DNA from: Flammeovirga yaeyamensis
Lineage (GTDB): Bacteria; Bacteroidota; Bacteroidia; Cytophagales; Flammeovirgaceae
Assembly (NCBI RefSeq): GCF_018736045.1
Contig: NZ_CP076132.1
Location: 3,767,501 to 3,831,500, forward strand
Length of the DNA stretch: 64,000 nucleotides
Direction of reading: 5' to 3'
Below, in pieces: positions 43,550 through 51,139 of the stretch; the stretch's first letter is position 1; every line of letters starts with the position of its first letter. A program made the translations under genes and the position numbers. Under the pieces are notes generated by a model. That model was not told the DNA's origin. It searched no databases and was given only the letters and a program-made list of their open reading frames with translations.

Positions 43550-43945
43550 ATGGAAGAAAATAAAAATCAGTTCATTAAACGTACCCAAAAGGATTATCCA
43601 ATGTCCTTAAAGCTTCAAATTGTCTCGGAAGTTGAAAACGGTCAACTAGGTCTTAAAGCAGCTCAACGTAAATATGGTATTCAAGGGAATCAAACTGTAA
43701 AGATTTGGTTACAAAAATATGGTAACTTTGACTGGAACCATAAAGTAAGTGCCATGAAGAAAAAAACACCTGAACAAGAGTTATTAGAGCTTAAACTTGA
43801 GTTGGAAACAGCAAAAAAGAAAATCAAACGATTAGAGGCTGAAGCAGAAAAAGCTGACCATAAATCAATTATTTTCGATATGATGATTGATTTGGCTGAA
43901 AAGGAATATAAAATTGATATAAGAAAAAACTCTTCACCCAAGTAG
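43550..43945 (+). CDS. IS3-family transposase OrfA
   Basis: 131 residues. N-terminal helix-turn-helix ('SLKLQIVSEVENGQLGLKAAQRKYGI...TVKIWLQKYG', described by its ends) binds the inverted repeats; residues 70-105 form a Leu-heptad coiled coil ('EQELLELKLELETAKKKIKRLEAEAEK', described by its ends) for multimerisation. The frame ends at TAG 43943-43945, 15 bases after the slippery heptamer A AAA AAC at 43924-43930, where a -1 shift would join it to OrfB. Confidence 0.92.
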   Translation: MEENKNQFIKRTQKDYPMSLKLQIVSEVENGQLGLKAAQRKYGIQGNQTVKIWLQKYGNFDWNHKVSAMKKKTPEQELLELKLELETAKKKIKRLEAEAEKADHKSIIFDMMIDLAEKEYKIDIRKNSSPK

Positions 43946-44832
43946 TAGACCATTTCAGAGGTGAGTATTCTAAAGGTGTAGAATATTCAAGTCAATTACT
44001 TGGGAAAGACCGTCAAGTGTATTACCGCTCTATTAAGCGAAAAGAAAAAGATCTGAAAATTTCTGAGCAAGTAGTATCACTCGTAGAAAACGTTAGAATA
44101 AAGTTACCCAACAGTGGTCATAGAATGTTGTACACTCTACTGTACTCTGATTTGAAATCTCTGGGTGTAGGACGAGATAAATTGCTGCAGATTTTGAAAG
44201 CCAATCACTTAGATATAAAACCTAAGAGAGCATATCATGTAACAACAGACTCAGATCATAGATTCAAAACTTATCCAGATTTGGTTGATGGCTTAGAAAT
44301 TACTAGGCCTGAACAAGTCATGGTAGCTGATATTACATATGTTGGCACAAGAGATAACCCTTGGTATTTAGCTTTAATTACGGATGCTTATTCTAAAAAA
44401 ATTATGGGATATGACTTATCTAGGTCGTTAGATAAGCAAGGTGCAATTAGGGCATTAAAAATGGCAATAAAACAACGTGAGTATAAGGGGGAAAAGTTAA
44501 TTCATCACTCAGATAGAGGTGTACAGTATTGCAGCAAAGCTTATCAGAAATTGCTTAGAAAAGCAAAAATTATAACGAGTATGACTGAGACTTATGATCC
44601 ATATAAAAATGCTATTGCAGAACGCATCAACAGAACCATAAAGCATGATTTTAATCTGAGTAAATATGTTAATTATGAAATAGTCTTTGAAGCATACTTA
44701 AAAGAATGTATAAAAACTTATAACTTAGTGCGACCTCATATGTCATGCTATATGAAAACACCAATTCAAATGCATAAAACAAGAGGAAAAAGAAGAAGAA
44801 CTTACCAAAAGGTAAAGGTAAAAGCAACATAA
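43930..44832 (+). CDS. IS3-family transposase OrfB (DDE catalytic part)
   Basis: Open from the slip site at 43930 in the -1 frame; a GTG at 44017 could start a separate product of 271 residues. Numbered from that GTG, the DDE triad is Asp105 ('VADITYVG'), Asp166 ('HHSDRGVQYCS') and Glu202 ('NAIAERINRTIKHDF'), with exactly 35 residues between the last two, the DD(35)E pattern of the rve superfamily. 'SGHRMLYTLL' precedes the core as in other IS3 OrfB proteins (HTH_21-like). Made most likely as OrfAB fusion. Both catalytic frame and triad are intact. Confidence 0.92.
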   Translation, partial: LFTQVVDHFRGEYSKGVEYSSQLLGKDRQVYYRSIKRKEKDLKISEQVVSLVENVRIKLPNSGHRMLYTLLYSDLKSLGVGRDKLLQILKANHLDIKPKRAYHVTTDSDHRFKTYPDLVDGLEITRPEQVMVADITYVGTRDNPWYLALITDAYSKKIMGYDLSRSLDKQGAIRALKMAIKQREYKGEKLIHHSDRGVQYCSKAYQKLLRKAKIITSMTETYDPYKNAIAERINRTIKHDFNLSKYVNYEIVFEAYLKECIKTYNLVRPHMSCYMKTPIQMHKTRGKRRRTYQKVKVKAT

Positions 44833-44877
44833 CAAATTTTAGAAACCTTTAATGGTGGAAATATGTTAGGCGAAAAA

Positions 44878-44909
44878 AAGACCCAATAACTTTTAAATTA
44901 TTGAGTCTT
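44878..44909 (-). terminator. Hairpin near the IS right end
   Basis: 12-bp arms with one mismatch (44878-44889 and 44898-44909). On the minus strand it is followed by seven T (complement of 44873-44879), so it should stop transcripts entering from surA; on the + strand it follows orfB by 45 bases but lacks a good T-run. Confidence 0.7.
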
Positions 44910-44936
44910 ATATTTAAAATAAATTTAGTAAAAACC

Positions 44937-44961
44937 TGTATCGTTATTTCAGGACTTTACA
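44937..44961 (-). repeat. IS3 right terminal inverted repeat
   Basis: Reverse complement begins TGTAAAGTCCT and pairs with the left end at 23 of 25 positions. Confidence 0.88.
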
Positions 44962-44969
44962 CGTTTTAA

Positions 44970-46334
44970 TTAGATGCCATCTAAAACATCACAAGCATCA
45001 AACTCTGGATCAATTTCGATGAAAACATCGTTTTTAGCCGATTTAATCCATTTCTCTAAAATCTGATTTTTCTGAGAATTCAGCGTAGCTTGCTGTAATT
45101 TTTGATAATCATCTTTCAAGTTAGCGTAATGCGGAGGTTTGTATTCTGAGTAGTAAATAATACGTACCGCTTGCTGACCATCTTCTGTTCTATACTTTAA
45201 AGGCTTAGAAGTATTTCCAACGCTCATTGTATCAATAGCGAAGAATACTACCGGATCCAATTCATCCGTTGCCATGTAAGACGATCCTGTTACTTGGTTT
45301 TTAAAGTAACCAGCATTTGATCTTGTTGGTTGATCGTCTGAATATAAGTTTACTGCTTTTTCGAATCCTAAAGTATCCGATTCTGCAATTAATGTTCTAA
45401 TACTATCCAAGAAAGACACAGCGTCTTTTACATCTTGGTAATTTGATTTTGGACGAATCAAAATGTGTCTCGCTCTGAATCGGCCACCTCTTCTTTCCAA
45501 TAATTGAATCAAGTGGAAACCGAAATCAGATTCTACAGGATCAGCAATTTCATTCGGATCGATCGTCAAGGCAATTTCTTCGAATTCTGGTACAAGTTCA
45601 CCTCTACCGTGCCATCCTAAGTCACCACCTTTTCTAGCAGAACCGTAATCCTGAGAATACTGTTTCGCTAAAACGCCAAAATCTTCTCCTGCTTCAATTC
45701 TCTTTTTGATATCCAATAACTGCTGTCTTGCTTTTTCTTTTTCCGACTCAGAAACTTTAGGGTTACGTACAATCTGTCCCACTTTTACTTCTGCCGCTAA
45801 AAAAGGAATACTGTCTTTTGGAATCGACTCGAAGTATTTCTTCACCTGTTTAGGTGTAATTGACACATCCGAGATAATTTGTTGTTGCATAGTCTGAACC
45901 GTCATTTGTTCTTTCACCTGATCTCTCAAGTCGTCTCTCAAATCGTTCACCGATGCACCCAAAGTTTTTTCTAATTTCTCTTGAGATCCCGCCTGAAGAA
46001 TAAAGTATTGCATACGTCTTTCTAATTCTTCAGCTACACGAGCATTATCTACCTCTACAGAGTCAATTTGTGCCTTTGCATACATGATCTTGTTTACAAT
46101 AAGGTTTTTTAAAACCTGACACTTGGCTGCTTGTTTGTCTTTAGGATACTCACCACTACTCAACATTTGTTGGTAACCTGCTTCTACTTCAGATAATAGA
46201 ATGATGTTATTATCCACTTTAGCGATGATCTTATCTACTGGAACAGCGTCTGTTTGTGCAAAAGAGGCTATGGAGATCAACGTTAAAATCCCTCCTAATA
46301 TAGTTGATAATTTGATATTCATATTTTTGATCAC
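44970..46334 (-). CDS. surA: SurA-type periplasmic peptidyl-prolyl isomerase/chaperone
   Basis: 454 residues with signal peptide (about 1-26, ending SFA). SurA N-domain 'VDKIIAKVDNNIILLSEVEAGY' (described by its ends), then two PpiC/parvulin rotamase domains: about 180-282 ('KVGQIVRNP...GGDLGWHGRGELVPEFEE') and 290-400 ('RARHILIRPK'). The first parvulin is the better conserved. It escorts outer-membrane proteins through the periplasm. Start may be ATG at 46334 or four codons later. Downstream end: an IS3 element begins 8 bases after the stop. Follows a lipoprotein relative by 54 bases. Confidence 0.93.
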   Translation of the reverse strand: MIKNMNIKLSTILGGILTLISIASFAQTDAVPVDKIIAKVDNNIILLSEVEAGYQQMLSSGEYPKDKQAAKCQVLKNLIVNKIMYAKAQIDSVEVDNARVAEELERRMQYFILQAGSQEKLEKTLGASVNDLRDDLRDQVKEQMTVQTMQQQIISDVSITPKQVKKYFESIPKDSIPFLAAEVKVGQIVRNPKVSESEKEKARQQLLDIKKRIEAGEDFGVLAKQYSQDYGSARKGGDLGWHGRGELVPEFEEIALTIDPNEIADPVESDFGFHLIQLLERRGGRFRARHILIRPKSNYQDVKDAVSFLDSIRTLIAESDTLGFEKAVNLYSDDQPTRSNAGYFKNQVTGSSYMATDELDPVVFFAIDTMSVGNTSKPLKYRTEDGQQAVRIIYYSEYKPPHYANLKDDYQKLQQATLNSQKNQILEKWIKSAKNDVFIEIDPEFDACDVLDGI

Positions 46335-46388
46335 TTACTTCTTTAAGTAGTTTAGTACTTAGTTAGAAATATAAATTTCTTAATGTGT

Positions 46389-47300
46389 TTAGCGTTCTTC
46401 TTTAAAATAAATTTCGTATTCCTGATTCTTAGTAGCTTCATCAAACAACTCGTTTTCCAACTCTGCCCTTAACTGAAGTTTTCTTCTTCCAAGAATTACA
46501 TTTTTCACCTGTGGTTCTACGAACTGTAAAGGTGGAACCTGATCGACGATTTTATAATCTTCAATTTTGTAAAAGTACGTATTATTTTCGTCCGATACCT
46601 CCCAAAAATTGTCTCTTTTCAACAATTTTGTTACTTCGGCTTGAGATTTCATAAATGGAGTACCAAAAAGTAGTTCATCAAGATCCAACCAAACCGAATC
46701 TTCCAAATGTACAAAATCCGCATAGGCCAAAGCAGAAGACTTTAATTTATCTTTATCTCCTTCTTTTTTCGACATCATCAACTTTTTCACCTTCTTTAAA
46801 TCAGGTGCGTTGTTGGGATAACGAAGAAAGATTCCTCTAACGATATTGGTTTTCAGAATAAAATCATCAGAATTAGAATTGTAATGCTTTTTGATCTGAT
46901 CCTGTGTTACCAATGTGTCCAAGTTTTGAGCAATAAATTGTCTTTCATACTCGTGCATGATCAACTGATATTTATACTCCTCTAACCTTCTGTTAAGGTC
47001 TAATTTTTCTACATCTACCTTGGTTTGTGCTCTTTCCAACATAATGGTTTTTCGCACCCAAGTATTCACATATCTCTCTTTAATATTCAGTGAATCTTTA
47101 GAGGACATTCGTTCAGTAAAAAGATTACCTAATTCCGTATCGTATAAAACTTTGTCGTTTACCTTAGCCAAAGCTACACGTGTACTTTTTATGTTCTCTT
47201 CCTCTACCGCTTTTTCGAATGCACCTTTAATTTTATCACAAGAGCAAAGTGACAATGCAAGTAAAATTGAGGTTAAATATCTTCCGTTTTTCAAGTTCAT
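46389..47300 (-). CDS. SurA-N-like lipoprotein, paralogue/partner of SurA
   Basis: 303 residues. Lipobox 'SLCSC' (Cys21 region). The protein opens like SurA ('VALAKVNDKVLYDTELG', 'RYVNTWVRKTIMLERAQ') and ends in long Gln/Glu/Lys helices, with a middle domain that lacks the GGDLGW parvulin signature. It is therefore a membrane-anchored relative of the SurA chaperone without obvious isomerase activity. First gene of a pair with surA on the same strand (54-base gap), presumably acting on the same outer-membrane client proteins. Confidence 0.85.
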   Translation of the reverse strand: MNLKNGRYLTSILLALSLCSCDKIKGAFEKAVEEENIKSTRVALAKVNDKVLYDTELGNLFTERMSSKDSLNIKERYVNTWVRKTIMLERAQTKVDVEKLDLNRRLEEYKYQLIMHEYERQFIAQNLDTLVTQDQIKKHYNSNSDDFILKTNIVRGIFLRYPNNAPDLKKVKKLMMSKKEGDKDKLKSSALAYADFVHLEDSVWLDLDELLFGTPFMKSQAEVTKLLKRDNFWEVSDENNTYFYKIEDYKIVDQVPPLQFVEPQVKNVILGRRKLQLRAELENELFDEATKNQEYEIYFKEER

Positions 47301-47513
47301 AACGGCAAATTTATAAATTTAGCGTTGGCATTCATTATTCCCGACACACATTAGAGGCTTTTTGATAAAAAAAATCTCTTAAAATTTTCTAAACAGAGGA
47401 ACTTTTCCTTCAATTCGACATCAAAATGTTGTTTACCTCCTAAAAAAAATCTCCTATATTTGATTTTTTAAATGACAAATACACTTGCCCACCGGCAGTT
47501 TTATATATAAAAT

Positions 47514-48587
47514 ATGAATTCAGCGCAGCTTAAAGAACTTATCGGGAGAGTCAACGACTTGGAGAGATATCTTGATATTGAGAATAAAAAATCAGAAATA
47601 GAGGAGAAGGAAAAGGTGACAACTGCCGCAGGTTTTTGGGACGATCCAAAGGCAGCTGAGGTCGTATTGAAAGAAATTAAAGGCTTGAAATCTTGGGTCG
47701 TTAAATTCGAAGAAATCAAGGGTATGACAGAAGATTTGGAAACCTTATTTGAGTTTTTCGAAGCTGGAGATGTCGACCAAGAAGAGTTGGATGCTGAAGG
47801 TTTAAAAACTGAGGAAGCTATTGAAGCTTTGGAAGTAAAGAAAATGCTGGATGCTGAAGAAGATGGTCTTTCTGCTATTATGGAAATCAACTCTGGAGCT
47901 GGTGGTACCGAATCGAATGATTGGGTAGAAATGCTTTTCCGTATGTATAAAATGTGGGGAGAATCGAATGGTTACAAAGTAAAAACTGTAAATATCCACG
48001 AAGGAGAAGTTGTTGGTATGAAACAAGCTACTTTAGAATTTGATGGAGATTTCGCTTACGGTTACCTTAAATCCGAAATTGGCGTACACCGTATGGTTCG
48101 TTTAAGTCCGTTTGATTCAAGTGGAAAAAGACACACTACTTTCGGTTCTGTATTCGTCTACCCCATCGTAGATGATTCGATTTCTATTGAAGTCAACCCT
48201 GCCGATATCACTTGGGAAACATTTCGTTCTGGTGGTGCTGGTGGACAAAACGTAAACAAGGTAGAAACTGCCGTTCGTTTACGACATACTTCTGGTATTA
48301 TCGTTGAATGTCAGCAAGAGCGTTCTCAATTGCAAAACAAGGAGAAGGCAATCAAAATGTTGAAATCGAGATTATATCAACAAGAAGTAGAAAAGAGAAA
48401 TGCGGAAAGAGCAAAAGTGGAAAGTTCTAAGAAACGTGTGGACTTCGGTTCTCAGATTAGAAACTATACCATGCATCCCTATAAATTAGTAAAAGATATT
48501 AGAACAGCTGTTGAGAAAACAGATGTACAAAAAGTATTGGATGGAGATTTAAATGACTTCATCAAAGCGTATTTAATGATGAACTAG
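47514..48587 (+). CDS. prfB: Peptide chain release factor 2, no frameshift site
   Basis: 357 residues in one uninterrupted frame. 'SPF' (198-200) reads UGA/UAA stop codons and 'GGQ' (243-245) catalyses peptide release. In E. coli-type genes an in-frame UGA after codon 25 forces a regulated +1 shift (CTT TGA C); the corresponding spot here reads TAT CTT GAT with Leu20-Asp21 continuous, so the autoregulatory shift has been lost or never existed. The start ATG at 47514 gives the family N-terminus ('LKELIGRVNDLERYLD'). Monocistronic, with its own terminator. Confidence 0.95.
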   Translation: MNSAQLKELIGRVNDLERYLDIENKKSEIEEKEKVTTAAGFWDDPKAAEVVLKEIKGLKSWVVKFEEIKGMTEDLETLFEFFEAGDVDQEELDAEGLKTEEAIEALEVKKMLDAEEDGLSAIMEINSGAGGTESNDWVEMLFRMYKMWGESNGYKVKTVNIHEGEVVGMKQATLEFDGDFAYGYLKSEIGVHRMVRLSPFDSSGKRHTTFGSVFVYPIVDDSISIEVNPADITWETFRSGGAGGQNVNKVETAVRLRHTSGIIVECQQERSQLQNKEKAIKMLKSRLYQQEVEKRNAERAKVESSKKRVDFGSQIRNYTMHPYKLVKDIRTAVEKTDVQKVLDGDLNDFIKAYLMMN

Positions 48588-48651
48588 TTAGAATTTTAGG
48601 GAAGAAATAAATCCCTTCTATCCTGCATCAAATAGCTTTTTGATAAAAATT

Positions 48652-48682
48652 AGTGAGATTTCCCGCAAGTCTCACTTTTTTT
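48652..48682 (+). terminator. Terminator of prfB
   Basis: 7-bp stem AGTGAGA/TCTCACT (48652-48658 and 48670-48676), 11-base loop and T-run to 48682. Confidence 0.85.
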
Positions 48683-48770
48683 ATACAACTTTACAGCAAG
48701 CATATAAACAGAAGATAGAGGTACACATCACCCTATCTCATGTTATAAACACATACATAACTATAACACC

Positions 48771-50312
48771 ATGAACATCACTCTTGATTTTTTAAAAGAA
48801 TTAGGAATTGAAAAACGTAACCCTGCCTTTTCTACAGGTAGAGTTTTTGCCGAGTTAAATTCAAAAAGAGAGACTCGTAAGATCTATTCACCTACCGACG
48901 GACAATTGATTGCTGAGGTTGAAATGGCCGATCAATCAGATTTGGAACACATCGTTCAAACTGCTCAATCTGCATTTGAAAGCTGGAAAGTTTTACCGGC
49001 GCCAAAACGTGGAGAGATTGTTCGTCAGATCGGAGAAGAATTAAGAAAATACAAAGAGCCTCTAGGTAAGCTCGTTACCTATGAAATGGGTAAGATCTAT
49101 CAAGAAGGACTTGGTGAGGTGCAAGAAATGATCGATATCTGCGATTTTGCTGTTGGACAATCTAGACAATTGTATGGTTTAGAAATGAAGTCTGAAAGAC
49201 AAGACCACAGAATGTTCGAGCAATGGCATCCGCTTGGGTTAGTAGGAATTATTTCTGCTTTCAACTTCCCTGTTGCCGTTTGGTCATGGAACTCAATGAT
49301 TGCGGCTATCGGTGGTAATGTTTGTATCTGGAAACCTTCGGAGAAAACACCTCTTACGGCAATTGCTTGTCAACACATCCTACAAGATGTGCTAAAAAAC
49401 AACGACCTCCCAGAAGGTTTATTTAGCTACATTATTGGTGATGCAGAAATTGGTGCTTCTATGTCGCACGATTCACGCTTCCCGCTTGTTTCGGCTACAG
49501 GGTCGACAAGAATGGGTAAGAAAGTAGGTGCTGCAGTAGGTGCTCGTTTGGGTAAATCACTTTTAGAACTAGGCGGAAATAATGCTTTAATCATCACAGA
49601 GAATGCTAACATAGAAATGGCTATTCGTGCTACTGTATTTGGTGCAGTAGGAACATGTGGTCAGAGGTGTACTTCTACTCGTCGTTTGATTGTACATGAG
49701 GCGGTTTATGATCAAGTAAAAGAACGTTTATTAAAAATATATCCGTCATTATCTATTGGACACCCTTTAGATGAGACAAAGTTAGTTGGGCCGCTAATTG
49801 ATGAAGACTCGGTAACTGCTTTCAAAAATGCAATTGAGAAAGCGAAAGCTGAAGGAGGAAATCTTTTAATTGGCGGTACATCTTATACACAAGATGGCCT
49901 TTCGAACAATTATGTTCACCCTGCTATCGTAGAGGCTTCAAACGATTTTGAGATCGTACAAGAAGAAACATTCGCTCCTATCCTTTATTTAATTAAATAC
50001 TCTGGGGAAATTGAAAATGCTATTTCCATCCAGAATAATGTTAAACAAGGGTTATCTTCTGCAGTGTTTACCAATCACTTACTGGAATCAGAAGCCTTTT
50101 TGAGTGCAGCAGGTTCTGACTGTGGTATTGCCAATGTAAACATCGGTACCTCGGGAGCTGAGATTGGAGGAGCCTTTGGTGGTGAAAAAGAAACTGGTGG
50201 CGGCAGAGAGTCGGGATCAGATGCTTGGAAAGCTTACATGAGAAGACAAACAAATACTGTCAACTATGGTAAAGTGTTACCACTAGCTCAAGGTATTAAA
50301 TTTGACCTCTAG
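48771..50312 (+). CDS. ALDH7-type (antiquitin-like) aldehyde dehydrogenase
   Basis: 513 residues. Catalytic Cys300 in 'GTCGQRCTSTRR' and Glu266 in 'LELGGNN' are present, with the NAD-binding 'SATGSTRMGKKV'. The N-terminal 'LGIEKRNPAFSTG' and the tail 'ETGGGRESGSDAWKAYMRRQTNTVNY' (described by its ends) are characteristic of the ALDH7 group, which oxidises alpha-aminoadipate semialdehyde in lysine degradation. No lysine catabolic gene is adjacent. Family call is strong, the pathway is inferred. Confidence 0.93.
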   Translation: MNITLDFLKELGIEKRNPAFSTGRVFAELNSKRETRKIYSPTDGQLIAEVEMADQSDLEHIVQTAQSAFESWKVLPAPKRGEIVRQIGEELRKYKEPLGKLVTYEMGKIYQEGLGEVQEMIDICDFAVGQSRQLYGLEMKSERQDHRMFEQWHPLGLVGIISAFNFPVAVWSWNSMIAAIGGNVCIWKPSEKTPLTAIACQHILQDVLKNNDLPEGLFSYIIGDAEIGASMSHDSRFPLVSATGSTRMGKKVGAAVGARLGKSLLELGGNNALIITENANIEMAIRATVFGAVGTCGQRCTSTRRLIVHEAVYDQVKERLLKIYPSLSIGHPLDETKLVGPLIDEDSVTAFKNAIEKAKAEGGNLLIGGTSYTQDGLSNNYVHPAIVEASNDFEIVQEETFAPILYLIKYSGEIENAISIQNNVKQGLSSAVFTNHLLESEAFLSAAGSDCGIANVNIGTSGAEIGGAFGGEKETGGGRESGSDAWKAYMRRQTNTVNYGKVLPLAQGIKFDL

Positions 50313-50320
50313 ACTACATA

Positions 50321-50378
50321 AAAGCGTACAATTAAACGTAGAATACAAATTCAATCGTTGATTGTACGCTTTATTTTT
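50321..50378 (+). terminator. Terminator after the ALDH7 gene
   Basis: Perfect 12-bp arms (50321-50332 and 50361-50372) around a 28-base loop containing a small AACG/CGTT stem, followed by TATTTTT. Confidence 0.75.
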
Positions 50379-50571
50379 CCAACTTTGTAATTCAACCTTA
50401 CATCAAAATCAATATACATCTAGTTATTTTATTGACAAATCCTTTGTTGTTCGAGAGTGTTTAGTTATATTGATTAAAGATTAAATGCTGAATAGCAAGT
50501 ATTTGCTTGCTCATACAAGTAGGTAAACATGTTTCATTAACTCTTATTCCCTATAGCTTTACTTTTACCAG

Positions 50572-50982
50572 ATGGCTCAAAAAAAATATTACTCAGTTAT
50601 GTTGATTGACGATAATGAGATTGACAATCTTATTAATCAGAAAATGATTGAGGCTTCAAAAATTAGCGATAACATATTTATACATTCAGGTGCAAAAAGT
50701 GCTATTGAGTTTTTGCGTAATATCGAAAAGCTTGGTGATGTAGCTGATCAAATTTTGCCCGAATTAATATTCTTGGATATTGATATGCCTCTAATGGATG
50801 GTTTCCAGTTTCTAGACCTCTTCAATCAATTGGAAGAAAAAACAAAAGAAAAATGTAAGATTATAATGCTTACATCTTCTATCAACCCTCAAGATATCAG
50901 TAGATCTCAAAACTACAGTTATGTAAAGAAATATGTCAATAAACCTCTTACTCAAAAGAATTTGAGTGGACTAGAGGTGTAG
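50572..50982 (+). CDS. Single-domain response regulator (REC)
   Basis: 136 residues forming one receiver domain: acidic pocket 'LIDDNEID', phospho-acceptor Asp69 in 'IFLDIDMPLMDGF', Thr in 'IMLTSS', and Lys124 in 'VNKPLT'. There is no output domain, so it acts through protein contact or as a phosphate relay, as many Bacteroidetes CheY-like 'LIDDN' proteins do. No histidine kinase gene is adjacent. Its stop is followed by a strong terminator. Confidence 0.92.
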   Translation: MAQKKYYSVMLIDDNEIDNLINQKMIEASKISDNIFIHSGAKSAIEFLRNIEKLGDVADQILPELIFLDIDMPLMDGFQFLDLFNQLEEKTKEKCKIIMLTSSINPQDISRSQNYSYVKKYVNKPLTQKNLSGLEV

Positions 50983-51001
50983 ACATAATAGTATTCTATA
51001 A

Positions 51002-51046
51002 AAAGAGGTTATTACATAATTTAATGTGATAACCTCTTTCTTTTTT
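51002..51046 (+). terminator. Terminator of the response regulator gene
   Basis: 11-bp outer stem plus 4-bp inner stem (51002-51017 and 51024-51039, one mismatch) followed by T-run. Confidence 0.88.
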
Positions 51047-51086
51047 TAGTAATCTAGATGACATTTTTTATATGTCATATAAAATA

Positions 51087-51122
51087 AAAATGGTTGTCCA
51101 TATTTAAATGAACAACCATTTT
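51087..51122 (-). terminator. Terminator of the 492-residue unknown gene
   Basis: Perfect 11-bp arms (51087-51097 and 51112-51122) with A/T runs on both sides, so it can work in both directions. Confidence 0.85.
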
Positions 51123-51139
51123 TTTCTATTTGAGAAATC

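Larger units (their letters stand above)
43505..44964 (+). mobile_element. IS3-family insertion sequence with CGT target duplication
   Basis: The element itself spans 43508-44961 (1454 bp). Terminal inverted repeats beginning TGTA (43508-43532 and 44937-44961) match at 23 of 25 positions. Flanking CGT (43505-43507 and 44962-44964) is a 3-bp target-site duplication, the length common in IS3 relatives. Inside are overlapping orfA and orfB with a slippery heptamer between them. Ends, duplication and both frames are intact, so the insertion looks recent and possibly active. It interrupts the surA-moxR intergenic region 8 bases after the surA stop. Confidence 0.93.
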
